Source of the DNA: JBAZTO01 sp041661865
GTDB taxonomy: Bacteria > Planctomycetota > Phycisphaerae > SM23-33
Assembly: GCA_041661865.1 (NCBI GenBank)
Contig: JBAZTO010000009.1
Coordinates: 1 to 64,000 of the forward strand
Reading direction: 5' to 3'
Length of the DNA stretch: 64,000 nucleotides
The position numbers were made by a program, and so were the translations under genes. Below the pieces are notes generated by a model, which was given only the letters and a program-made list of their open reading frames with translations, was not told where the DNA came from and searched no databases. Of the stretch, positions 37,736-45,566 are shown piece by piece; positions within the stretch are counted from its first letter, which is position 1; each line of letters opens with the position of its first letter.

Positions 37736-38362
37736 TCAGTCTTCCGCTTTCCGATTGTACGTGTCCATCGCCGCGGCCATGCCCTTGACGAGCCAGCATT
37801 CCACCGCCTCTTGCGCCGTCGCCACGGCCCGCTCCATCGTCTCAGCCTCGGCCCGGCCAAACGTCGTCAGCACGAAATCCACCGTCTCCATCGGCGGCGG
37901 CGGGCTTCCGATCCCGATCCGCAGCCGCGGCACATCCTCGCTGCCCAGGGCCGACAGCACGTCGGCCAGGCCCTTGTGCCCGCCGGAGGATCCCGCGGCC
38001 CGAAACCGTAGTTGTCCCGGCGGCAAGGCCAGGTCGTCCATCACCACCAACAGGTCCGACCATGCGGCCTTGAAAAAACTCATCATGCTCGCGACGGCGG
38101 CGCCCGAGCAGTTCATGAACGTATGCGGCTCGAGCATCACCACGCGTCGCACCGTTCCGCCGCCGCCAAAGCGGGCGTCGTACACCAGGCCGCCAAAGGC
38201 CTTCTTCCCGCACCCGGCCTGCCATCGCTGGGCCAAGGCGTCCACCACGACGAACCCCACGTTGTGGCGGGTTCGCTCGTATTGCCGGCCGGGGTTGCCC
38301 AAGCCGACGATGAACTTCGTTTCTGCGCTGTCGCTTTCCTGCACGGGACCTTCTTGTGGCAC
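37736..38362 (-). CDS. pth: Peptidyl-tRNA hydrolase
   Basis: Pth releases peptides from prematurely dissociated peptidyl-tRNA. The 208-residue protein has FIVGLGNPGRQYERTRHNVGF (containing the catalytic His and the Asn), EPHTFMNCSG, VVMDDLALPPGQLRFR and GSSGGHKGLADV, all diagnostic. About 15 residues precede the conserved start, so the true start may lie slightly downstream. It sits 57 bases after rplY, a frequent pairing. Confidence 0.95.
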   Translation of the reverse strand: MPQEGPVQESDSAETKFIVGLGNPGRQYERTRHNVGFVVVDALAQRWQAGCGKKAFGGLVYDARFGGGGTVRRVVMLEPHTFMNCSGAAVASMMSFFKAAWSDLLVVMDDLALPPGQLRFRAAGSSGGHKGLADVLSALGSEDVPRLRIGIGSPPPPMETVDFVLTTFGRAEAETMERAVATAQEAVECWLVKGMAAAMDTYNRKAED

Positions 38363-38419
38363 AGGCCTCGGCCGGCCCGCGATTCCTCAAGCCCGGCCAT
38401 TTCGGCGGGCAGGGCGGCC

Positions 38420-39064
38420 TTACTTCTTGGCCGCCTCTTCGCCTTCGCCTTCTTCTTCCTTCTTGGCGCCGATGACTTCCGGCTCGCCCGCGGCAGCAGC
38501 CTCGGCCGGGGCGGCAACTTCCACCTCGGCGATGACGCTGCACGTGGCGACGATCGCTTCGGCGTCGCTCAGCAGTTTCATGCCCGCCGCCAGCGGCAGG
38601 TCGCGCATGTGCAGCACGTCGTTGACCTTCATCTCGGCGATCGAGATGCGGATGTCGTCGGGGATGTCGCGCACGGCGCACTCGATGGAGGCCGTCGCGT
38701 TGATCTGCTGGACCACGCCGCCCTCGGCCGCCCCGGCGGCCACGCCGCGGAGCACGATCGGCACGGTCACCTTGACGCGCTCGTCGAGGCTGACGCGGGC
38801 CAGGTCCACGTGCAGAATGTCGTTGCCCATCGCGTCGTACTGCACATCCTTGAGCAGGGCGTTTTCCTTCTGCCCCTCGATATCCAGTTCCAGCCACCGC
38901 TCGCGATGGGCCAGGGCCACCGCCAGGTCGTGCTGGTTGACCGTCAGGGCCACCGTTGCCTGCTTATGACCGTAGAGGATCGCGGGAATCTCGCCGCCCT
39001 TCCGTAGGGGCTTGACCCGCCGGGTGCCGATCTCGCTGCGCTTACGTGCCTTCAACACTGCCAT
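38420..39064 (-). CDS. rplY: 50S ribosomal protein bL25 (CTC/TL5 form)
   Basis: The 214-residue protein has the N-terminal 5S-rRNA-binding domain (LKARKRSEIGTRRVKPLRKGGEIPAILYGH) and the C-terminal TL5 domain (HVDLARVSLDERVKVTVPIVLRG to DLPLAAGMKLLSDAE). A Lys/Glu-rich tail follows. The two-domain form is the general-stress-type CTC protein, longer than E. coli bL25. AGGAGATGAGAA precedes the ATG. It lies between prs and pth, the usual neighbours. Confidence 0.94.
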   Translation of the reverse strand: MAVLKARKRSEIGTRRVKPLRKGGEIPAILYGHKQATVALTVNQHDLAVALAHRERWLELDIEGQKENALLKDVQYDAMGNDILHVDLARVSLDERVKVTVPIVLRGVAAGAAEGGVVQQINATASIECAVRDIPDDIRISIAEMKVNDVLHMRDLPLAAGMKLLSDAEAIVATCSVIAEVEVAAPAEAAAAGEPEVIGAKKEEEGEGEEAAKK

Positions 39065-39166
39065 TTTCTCATCTCCTGGGCCGCCTCCAAGAACACCGCC
39101 TCATTGCGGCGTCTGATGGGCAACCATTTTTCTTTCATAGGGCAGGCCACGCCCGCCCGCCGGACC

Positions 39167-40147
39167 TTAACCGCGCTGGCCCGCCGCGCCCCGGCCGCCC
39201 TCGGCCGAGAACAGGCTGCTGACAGACTCGTCATTGTGTATCCGGTGAATGGCCTCGCCAATCAACTCAGCCACGCTGAGAATCCTGAGCTTGCCGTCTT
39301 CCTGGATCTTCTGGGACGGAGCGGGAATGCTGTCGGTGACGACGACCTCGTCGATGGGCGCCTCTTTGATCCGCGCGATGGCCGGCCCGGCCAGCACCGC
39401 GTGCGTGGCGCCGACATAGATGGCCCGCGAACCCAGCTCCTTGCACAGCTTGGCCGCACCGCAGACCGTGCCGGCCGTGGTAATCATGTCGTCCATCATC
39501 AGCACCGTCTTGCCGCGGACGTCGCCGATCATGTGGCCCACTTCCACTTCGCTGCCGTTGACGCGGCGCTTGTCCACGATCGCCAGCTCCCCGCCCAGCC
39601 GCTCGGCGTACATCCGGGCGCGCTTGGTGTTTCCCACGTCGGGGCTCACCAGCACCAGATCCTGCATCTTCCGCTGGAGCCAGTACTGGCTGAGTACCGG
39701 CTCGGCGTAGAGGTTGTCCACCGGGATGTCGAAGAAGCCCTGGATCTGCGCGGCGTGCAGGTCCACCGTCAGGACGCGGTCGGCCCCGGCGGTGGTGATC
39801 ATGTTGGCCACCATCTTGGCCGTGATGGGCACGCGACCCTCGTCCTTGCGGTCCTGGCGGGCATAGCCGAAGTACGGCATGACGGCGGTGATTCGCTCGG
39901 CCGAGGCGCGACGGGCGGAGTCGATGAAGATCAGCAACTCCATCAGCGTCTCGTTGACCGGGTAACAGGTGGGCTGAATGATGAACACGTCACGCCCGCG
40001 AACGTCTTCTTCGAGCTTGACCAGCAGTTCGCCGTCGGGGAAGGGAGAAATCTTGACGGCCCCCAGCGGGATGCCCAGGTAATCGCTGACCTTCTGGGCC
40101 AGGGGCATGTTGGCGCGTCCGCTGAAGAGCTTGAGGTGGGCCATCAT
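39167..40147 (-). CDS. prs: Ribose-phosphate pyrophosphokinase
   Basis: Prs makes PRPP from ribose-5-phosphate and ATP, for nucleotide, His, Trp and NAD synthesis. The 326-residue protein has LKLFSGRANMPLAQKVSDYLG, ISPFPDGELLVKLEEDVRG, MPYFGYARQDRKDEGR, the PRPP-binding TVLMMDDMITTAGTV and VGATHAVL. ATG 40147 overlaps the stop of the upstream glmU-like gene (ATGATGA), with GGGAGG upstream. A longer frame upstream lies inside that gene and is rejected. Coupling with UDP-GlcNAc pyrophosphorylase is a common arrangement. Confidence 0.95.
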   Translation of the reverse strand: MMAHLKLFSGRANMPLAQKVSDYLGIPLGAVKISPFPDGELLVKLEEDVRGRDVFIIQPTCYPVNETLMELLIFIDSARRASAERITAVMPYFGYARQDRKDEGRVPITAKMVANMITTAGADRVLTVDLHAAQIQGFFDIPVDNLYAEPVLSQYWLQRKMQDLVLVSPDVGNTKRARMYAERLGGELAIVDKRRVNGSEVEVGHMIGDVRGKTVLMMDDMITTAGTVCGAAKLCKELGSRAIYVGATHAVLAGPAIARIKEAPIDEVVVTDSIPAPSQKIQEDGKLRILSVAELIGEAIHRIHNDESVSSLFSAEGGRGAAGQRG

Positions 40148-40914
40148 TTCCGGCCTCCCTGGCAGCACGAGCAACCTTGACGGCGCTGCATGATGCCTTC
40201 GACTTCTGCCAGTTGTTCGAGCGTGTTGATGCTCAGGACTTCCTCGGCGGGCACAGCCGCCACGGCGGCCAGTTTTTTGCCGTCGGCCTTGAGCAGGGAC
40301 AGGGCATCGGTCAGATAATACTCGCCCTTGGCGTTGTTGTTGGTCAGCCGCGCGGCCACATCCCGCAGGGCCGCCGCGTCGAAGCAGTACACCGAAACGT
40401 TGACTTCCTTGATCTGCCGCTGGGCCGGGCTGGCGTCGAGGTATTCGACGATGCCCGACAGCTCGCCCGCCGCATCGCGAACGACGCGCCCGTAAGCGGC
40501 GGGATCCTCGAGAACGCTGGTGGCCAGGGTGCAGGCAGCCTGGGTTTCAAGGTGGGTTTGCAGCAGTTTCTTGAGGGTCGCGGGCCTGAGCAGCGGGCCG
40601 TCGCCGGCCAGCACCAGCACCGGGCCGGACAACCCGGCCAGTTCGTCCTTGCACACCATCACGGCGTGGCCGGTGCCAAGCTGCGGCTCCTGGATGACCC
40701 AGCGGGCCTTGCCGTCAAGACCGGCAAAGGCTGCCTTGACCATCTCGCTGCGGTGGCCGATGACGCCGATGAGCCGATCGCAGCCGGCCTGGAGGCAGGC
40801 GTCGAAAACATAGGCCAGCATCGGGCGCCCGCAGACGTTGTGCAGGACCTTGGGCAGGTCCGACTTCATCCGCGTGCCTTTTCCGGCGGCCAAGATGATC
40901 GCTGCTACTGACAC
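40144..40914 (-). CDS. UDP-N-acetylglucosamine pyrophosphorylase (GlmU N-terminal domain only)
   Basis: The 256-residue protein is the uridylyltransferase half of GlmU, which makes UDP-GlcNAc from GlcNAc-1-P and UTP. It has LAAGKGTRMKSDLPKVLH, QLGTGHAVM, VLAGDGPLL, GRVVRD, VNVSVYCFD, NNAKGEYYLTDAL and the INTLEQLAEVEGIMQRR hinge. It stops there: the C-terminal left-handed beta-helix that acetylates GlcN-1-P is absent. The end is instead a Cys-rich CSCCQGGRK. Either the acetyltransferase is a separate gene elsewhere, or a full GlmU exists and this paralogue is specialised. Confidence 0.88.
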   Translation of the reverse strand: MSVAAIILAAGKGTRMKSDLPKVLHNVCGRPMLAYVFDACLQAGCDRLIGVIGHRSEMVKAAFAGLDGKARWVIQEPQLGTGHAVMVCKDELAGLSGPVLVLAGDGPLLRPATLKKLLQTHLETQAACTLATSVLEDPAAYGRVVRDAAGELSGIVEYLDASPAQRQIKEVNVSVYCFDAAALRDVAARLTNNNAKGEYYLTDALSLLKADGKKLAAVAAVPAEEVLSINTLEQLAEVEGIMQRRQGCSCCQGGRK

Positions 40915-40989
40915 GGTTCTTCCTACGATAGCCGGCTGCTACGACATCCAAACATGGCGACGACAGCGCCGGCAGTTGACAAGCTATTC

Positions 40990-41061
40990 TTACCCGGCCA
41001 GGACTCGAACCTGGAATAGAAGGACCAAAACCTTCTGTGTTGCCAATTACACCACCGGGTA
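40990..41061 (-). tRNA. tRNA-Gln (anticodon TTG)
   Basis: On the minus strand TACCCGG pairs with CCGGGTA as a seven-base acceptor stem. A D-arm (GTGTAATTGGCAACAC) follows, then anticodon stem GAAGG/CCTTC with the loop TTTTGGT (anticodon TTG, reading CAA), and the T-arm CAGG/CCTG with loop TTCGAGT. The U1-A72 pair is the usual identity mark of bacterial tRNA-Gln. No CCA is encoded. It lies 75 bases upstream of the glmU-like gene. Confidence 0.95.
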
Positions 41062-41320
41062 ATGGTTCAAGGACGGCCGCGCGTTGGCGTCGCGTTTGTT
41101 GCGGCTGCCCAATACTGCGTGTCGCGGCAGGGGACCCGTCCGGAAGCCTGAGCGATCGGCCGCGACCTCGATCGCCCATTCCTGGGAATACCGGCTGAAA
41201 TCAGCCGCCCAGGGCGCCCCGTGCGGACGGAAGACGCCAACTAAGTCCGGCAATCTTACCGACACGCCCCGGGACTGTCAAGACGGCTCCCAAGAAGTTT
41301 TTTTGGCCTGACGGCACGCT

Positions 41321-41483
41321 TTAGAGTCTATCCGAATAACCCCTCGTCGGCCCGAGACCGAGCGAGGAAGACGTGGGCAAGGAAGGCGAAGCAGCCAGCC
41401 CCGTAGGGCTTGCGATGCAGCCTGACGCCGACCACGGCTTCCGCAGCCGGTCGAAGCCAGAGGGTTATTCGGATAGGCTCTAA
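41321..41483. mobile_element. MITE-like element with ~25-bp terminal inverted repeats
   Basis: The left end TTAGAGTCTATCCGAATAAC is mirrored by the right end GTTATTCGGATAGGCTCTAA, with one mismatch and further matching inward (CCCTC against GAGGG). The 163-base element has no ORF of note. Outer TA dinucleotides would fit insertion at TA. It ends 12 bases before the -35 of the downstream gene. No transposase with such ends is in the window. Confidence 0.7.
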
Positions 41484-41494
41484 GGCAAATGTTT

Positions 41495-41522
41495 TTGATT
41501 GCGGATGCAAATGTGGTATAAT
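41495..41522 (+). promoter_or_regulatory. Promoter of the Fur/PerR-family gene
   Basis: TTGATT (41495-41500) and an extended -10 TGGTATAAT (41514-41522) are spaced by 16 bases. The direct repeat GCAAATGT (41485-41492) and GCAAATGT (41507-41514) brackets the -35 and might be an operator for autoregulation. The 41321-41483 element ends immediately upstream. Confidence 0.6.
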
Positions 41523-41548
41523 TCCTAAATAGGAGCAAGGTGAGACGC

Positions 41549-42016
41549 ATGGCGATTTTGTCGTCCCAACAAATCGACAGCCACTTGGCCTGCTTCGCCG
41601 AGACGCTTCGTCGCCTGGGCCTGAAGGTCACCCATCAGAGGATGGAGATCTACAAGGAAGTGGCGAGCAATTCCCACCACCCCGACGCCGAAACGGTCTA
41701 CAAGGCCGTCAAGTCCCGCGTCCCAGCCGTTTCGCTCGATACCGTCTACCGCACCCTCTGCCTGCTGGAAAAAGAGGACATTCTACACCGCATAGAGACA
41801 TCCAGTGATCGGGCCCGCTTCGATGCCGACACAAGCCAACACTACCACTTCATCTGCAATAACTGTAGTCGCATCATAGACTTCCAGAGTACGGAGCTGA
41901 ACGAGATCCAGCTTCCCCAGTCGCTCGAAGTCCTTGGCGAGGTACGATCCTACCACGTCCTGGCCAGGGGGATTTGCGCCAAATGCACCGGCACGACCGC
42001 CCACGCCGAGGCATAA
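41549..42016 (+). CDS. Fur-family transcriptional regulator, probably PerR-type
   Basis: The 155-residue protein has a winged helix (LKVTHQRMEIYKEVASN, VSLDTVYRTLCLLEKE) and a metal-binding dimer domain. Two CxxC pairs (C103/C106, C143/C146) form the structural zinc site. The regulatory-site ligands align as H44, D92, H98, H100 and D111; an Asp rather than Glu at the last position is the PerR signature for peroxide sensing. AAGGTGAG precedes the ATG at 41549; GTG 41540 is an alternative. Targets are not evident, but an oxygen-sensitive hydrogenase is encoded nearby. Confidence 0.85.
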   Translation: MAILSSQQIDSHLACFAETLRRLGLKVTHQRMEIYKEVASNSHHPDAETVYKAVKSRVPAVSLDTVYRTLCLLEKEDILHRIETSSDRARFDADTSQHYHFICNNCSRIIDFQSTELNEIQLPQSLEVLGEVRSYHVLARGICAKCTGTTAHAEA

Positions 42017-42084
42017 TGACCACTTTTTGTAGTTTTTTTAGGCCTATTTTAAGAAAAGTTCTTATCTCCATAAAGTTACTAGGT

Positions 42085-42090
42085 TATAAT
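42085..42090 (+). promoter_or_regulatory. -10 element of the isochorismatase-like gene
   Basis: TATAAT within AGGTTATAATGAG lies in an A+T-rich spacer after the regulator gene. TTATCT at 42062-42067 is a weak -35, 17 bases upstream. It suggests that the downstream gene has its own promoter. Confidence 0.4.
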
Positions 42091-42166
42091 GAGTCAGCAA
42101 GAGGACATCAGCCAAGGACAGCCCAGAGCGGCCTTCGATGCATGGCCGCGAAAGGAGTAAGGGATT

Positions 42167-42844
42167 ATGAAGCGGCTGAGAGTACTTCTGGATGTTGACA
42201 GCCAAGTCGATTTCTTTGAAGGGGGCCGGCGAAGCGGCGGGGAATCAGCCACGGTGGCCCATAACATCCGACGTCTTTTCGGCTGGGCCGACCTCCAGTG
42301 CGTCCCGGTGATCAGCACGATCCTCCGCGTGCGGCCTTGCGAGATGGTCTTCATGGGCGGCGCCCCCTATTGCGTCGAAGACACCGACGGGGAGCACAAG
42401 CTGCCCGGCACGCTTCTGTCTCCGTTCCTCAACATGGGCCTTCGCAATACCACCGACGTGCCCCTGCGGCTGTTCCGCCAATACCGGCAGGTGCTCTTCG
42501 AGAAGCGCGTGACGGACATGTTCACGCACGTGGCCTTTGAGCGCCTGGTCACCAGCCTGCGCCCGGCGACCTTCATTATCTGCGGGGCGGACCTGGAGCG
42601 CGGGGTGCTTCAGGCGGCCTTGGGGCTGCGGCATCGAGGCAGCCGCGTGATCGTGGCCCGCGACGCGGTCGTCACCGGCGGCGGCCCAGCCGGCGAGATG
42701 GCCTGGCGGCGCATGGAGGCCAAGGGCGTCACCTTCCTCAGCACTCAGCAAATCGCGACAGCATTTGGCCAGGAGCCGGCAGAACACTTCCACCCGCAGC
42801 CCATCGCCGTGCCGGCCGGGCCGGCGGTGAAAATGATCGGATAA
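42167..42844 (+). CDS. Isochorismatase-like cysteine-hydrolase-fold protein without the nucleophile
   Basis: The 225-residue protein has the isochorismatase fold: DSQVDFF with the general-base Asp (D11), FEKRVTDMF with the catalytic Lys (K113), then ICGADLERGVLQAALGLRHRG and VIVARDAVV. In active members the motif is GxxTxxC; here the Cys position is Gly146. Two of the three catalytic residues remain, so it is probably a pseudoenzyme or uses another chemistry; C139 is close but not equivalent. AAAGGAG lies before the ATG. The PerR-like regulator gene precedes it, with a promoter between. Confidence 0.75.
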   Translation: MKRLRVLLDVDSQVDFFEGGRRSGGESATVAHNIRRLFGWADLQCVPVISTILRVRPCEMVFMGGAPYCVEDTDGEHKLPGTLLSPFLNMGLRNTTDVPLRLFRQYRQVLFEKRVTDMFTHVAFERLVTSLRPATFIICGADLERGVLQAALGLRHRGSRVIVARDAVVTGGGPAGEMAWRRMEAKGVTFLSTQQIATAFGQEPAEHFHPQPIAVPAGPAVKMIG

Positions 42845-43081
42845 TCCTGGGCAGGCGGCCTCCAGAGGGCACAGGCTGGCGCGCGGCTGCGACAGCCAGT
42901 GTGCCGCTTGCCCCGCAGATGCAGCGGACACCCCCGCGCCGATCGAGGTGTTTCGGAAGCCACGGCGCGAGGAGGCAATCGGGCAACCCAATTCATCGGG
43001 CTGCCCGATTCCTTTGGAGATCTGAACCCTACCGGGTTTTGGATATTCTTCCGCGTCTATGGTTCGGCTAGAATATCGCTC

Positions 43082-44233
43082 ATGAGAAAGTCAGGGATAG
43101 CGATCGCTCTGGCCGTTGTCATGCTCTCGTGTTCGCCGGCCTACGCCGACAGTGGGACGCCTATCATGTTCGCCGGTTTGTTCCATTTGTGCTTGGCGAA
43201 CATCGCTATCGCATTCGTCGAGGCCCTGCTCCTGCGATGGCTATTCAAGGTTTCGCTGCGGCGGACTTGGAAGGTGATGTTAGTCGCGAATTTCTTCTCG
43301 ACACTGGTCGGGCTCTTAGTGTTTCCCCTGCTTCACTATCACATTCGGCCGTGGATCGTCGGCGACGAACCGCTGTATCGAATCACGCGAATGATACCCA
43401 TCATGATTGGCTTGAGCTACCTGGGAACGATCTTATTGGAGTGGCCCTTCGTGGCGCTCGCCATGAAGGGGCTCCCCAAACGGCTATCAAAATCGCTGGT
43501 GGGATCTGTGGCGGCTCAGACGACATCCTATGTTCTGCTCATCCCCTTTTACTACGCTGCCAGTTCAGTCCTTCCCGGAGTAACACTGGACCGCCAACTC
43601 GTCCCGCAAACCTCGAATGATGTGACGATCTGGTACAGCGATCCCAGTGATCGCTGCCTGTATTCGATTGGGGTCAATGGAAACAACCGGCAAAGGATCA
43701 TGCCGTTACCCTTGCCGAATGGCCAGATTTCGGCATTTGTGGAGCTAACGCTCGTCAAGGAACAGGAAACCAATAAGTGGGACTTGTTCTTTGGCGACAA
43801 ATTGCTCATGAAGGAGCTGGCGGTGGGACTCCCAGACCCGGATAGCATAAGGTCGGGACAACGATTCCGCCGCGACAACCGGTCTTCGTTCGGCAGCACA
43901 CCGCATCGCCCAGCAAACTATCTTGCTGACCAAGCCGATCAACATAAGTGGAAGGTATGGGGGGATTGGTGGTATGGCCTGAGGGTGAACCACAATCGCA
44001 CTGGCGTGGATATTCCTTTTGAGGGCCCCTGGTTCGTGGACTACGTCACGGTGGTTCCAGGCGACCGTGTAGTGTTCGGGTTTGCAAACCAAATCGTCCT
44101 CTTGCGCATGGACACGTTTCAAATGGGCCTAATCACATTTGGCACTCAACCAATAGCGTTGCCGAATTGTTATGTGAACCACCGCGCCCAGCCTGCTACG
44201 GCACAGTCTATGCTCGCGTCGCAGGATCCCTAA
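43082..44233 (+). CDS. Hypothetical multi-pass membrane protein
   Basis: The 383-residue protein starts with a signal-like segment (IAIALAVVMLSCSPAYA), followed by four predicted membrane helices: around LCLANIAIAFVEALLLRWLF, VANFFSTLVGLLVFPLL, MIPIMIGLSYLGTILLEW and TTSYVLLIPFYYAASSVL. The last ~200 residues are soluble and strand-rich (VTIWYSDPSDRCLYSIGVNG and FVDYVTVVPGDRVVFGF). I do not recognise the family. The ATG at 43082 has no Shine-Dalgarno; TAGAAT at 43069-43074 could be a -10 placing transcription at the ATG. Its G+C content looks lower than its neighbours. Confidence 0.65.
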   Translation: MRKSGIAIALAVVMLSCSPAYADSGTPIMFAGLFHLCLANIAIAFVEALLLRWLFKVSLRRTWKVMLVANFFSTLVGLLVFPLLHYHIRPWIVGDEPLYRITRMIPIMIGLSYLGTILLEWPFVALAMKGLPKRLSKSLVGSVAAQTTSYVLLIPFYYAASSVLPGVTLDRQLVPQTSNDVTIWYSDPSDRCLYSIGVNGNNRQRIMPLPLPNGQISAFVELTLVKEQETNKWDLFFGDKLLMKELAVGLPDPDSIRSGQRFRRDNRSSFGSTPHRPANYLADQADQHKWKVWGDWWYGLRVNHNRTGVDIPFEGPWFVDYVTVVPGDRVVFGFANQIVLLRMDTFQMGLITFGTQPIALPNCYVNHRAQPATAQSMLASQDP

Positions 44234-44296
44234 TCCTTGCCCAACCCAACTCGATTTTGGTGGCTGACGTACCGGGTTTGAAAGATAGCATCGGGC

Positions 44297-45361
44297 TCAG
44301 AACTTGCCGTACTTATGCGCCTCGTCGTACATGGCCAGGATGTTCTCGATGGGGGTGCAGGCCTGGATATTGTGGCAGGGGGCCAGGATGAATCCGGTGC
44401 GGTCGCCGGCCAGCACGTCGATAAGGTGGCGGACCTCGGCCCGCACATCGTCGGGGGTTCCAAAGGGCAGCGTCTGCTGGTTGTCCACGCCGCCGTGGAA
44501 GCACAGCCGCGAGCCGAAATCACGCTTGAGGCCCTCGATCTCCATGCCCGGGCAGCGCCACTGGATGGGGTTGAGCACGTCAATGCCCACTTCCAGCAGG
44601 TCGGGGATGAAGTCCCGCATGGCCCCGTCGTCGTGGTGGAACACCTTGACGCCGAACTCGTGGGCCAGGGCTGCGAAACGCGCCACGTGCGGCTTGTAGA
44701 ACTCGCGGAAGGTTTCCAGGCTGATCATGGGCCCGGTCTGCATGCCGTAGTCGTCGGTCACCTGCGTGATGTCGATGAGCCCGTCGGCGGCTTCAAAGAT
44801 GCGGCGGTGATGGTCGTACATGAAGTCGGACAGGCGGCCGAGGAAGTGCCGCGTGAAGTCCGGATCGAGCAGCGGGTCCATGAGCATCTGCTCCAGGCCG
44901 CGGAGGTACAGGTGATAGGTGAAGGGGGCCATGTAGCCGCAGGAGACGACCTGGGTCTTGTGGAGCTCTGCCGCCTGGGCGGCGAGCTGGGAATAGTCAA
45001 ACCACTCCGCCTTCGGCCAGTTGAACCGCTCCAGGTCGTCGATGCTCGTAGCGTCGGCCAGCGGGTAGAAGCACTGCTCGTAGTATAGGCCCGTGGCGTA
45101 CTGGATGGGGCGGGTGCGGGTGCCCCATATTCCAGAGTAATAGGCAATGCCGTAGTTGTCTCCCGATGGCAAGGCCGGCCCGGTGTAACGCGGCCCGACG
45201 CCGTGGATGCCGTCGATGTGCAGGGCTGAGTAGGCGGCCTGATTGCTGCCGAATCGCTCGTGCAGCTTCTGCCAGACCTCGCCGACCGCCCAGATGTCCG
45301 TCGGAACGCGGTCAACTTCCCGGTGTTCAATCGCCGCCAGTATCCGCTCGCGTGAATTCAT
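44297..45361 (-). CDS. URO-D-like (uroporphyrinogen decarboxylase superfamily) protein
   Basis: The 354-residue protein has the typical URO-D-family start NSRERILAAIEHREVDRVPTD, an internal QVTDDYGMQTGPMIS, KVFHHDDGAMRDFIPDLLEVGIDVLNPIQW, and the C-terminal FHGGVDNQQTLPFGTPDDV plus GFILAPCHNIQ. It belongs to the large group of URO-D paralogues, common in planctomycetes and Firmicutes, that act as methyltransferases or on unknown substrates; true HemE is shorter in motif content. AGGAGACGACGA precedes the ATG. It shares little with the 32.5 kb URO-D-like gene beyond the fold. Confidence 0.82.
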   Translation of the reverse strand: MNSRERILAAIEHREVDRVPTDIWAVGEVWQKLHERFGSNQAAYSALHIDGIHGVGPRYTGPALPSGDNYGIAYYSGIWGTRTRPIQYATGLYYEQCFYPLADATSIDDLERFNWPKAEWFDYSQLAAQAAELHKTQVVSCGYMAPFTYHLYLRGLEQMLMDPLLDPDFTRHFLGRLSDFMYDHHRRIFEAADGLIDITQVTDDYGMQTGPMISLETFREFYKPHVARFAALAHEFGVKVFHHDDGAMRDFIPDLLEVGIDVLNPIQWRCPGMEIEGLKRDFGSRLCFHGGVDNQQTLPFGTPDDVRAEVRHLIDVLAGDRTGFILAPCHNIQACTPIENILAMYDEAHKYGKF

Positions 45362-45566
45362 TCGTCGTCTCCTGTCAGAGGCGATTCTACCACGCGAGAG
45401 AGTCCGCTGGCCACGCTGAGGATTCGCTGAGGATTCGGGTGGATTGACGCGGCCGCACGCGCCGCGACCGTTCTAGGCCACGGCCCTGCACGTCAGGCAC
45501 GGCTGCACACAACGCAGCCGTGGCACCTATCGCCAAGCGCTCGCCACACAGGCAAGACGCCTGCGT

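Larger units (their letters stand above)
41062..41548. other. Intergenic region between tRNA-Gln and the Fur-family gene
   Basis: The left part (41062-41320) shows no gene or clear signal. The centre is a 163-base element with inverted ends (41321-41483). The right end is the promoter of the Fur-family gene (41495-41522). Confidence 0.6.

Noticed and set aside
41278..41631. 117-codon minus-strand ORF across the 41.3 kb element
   Set aside because: It spans both inverted ends of the element and the promoter of the Fur-family gene; not a credible protein.
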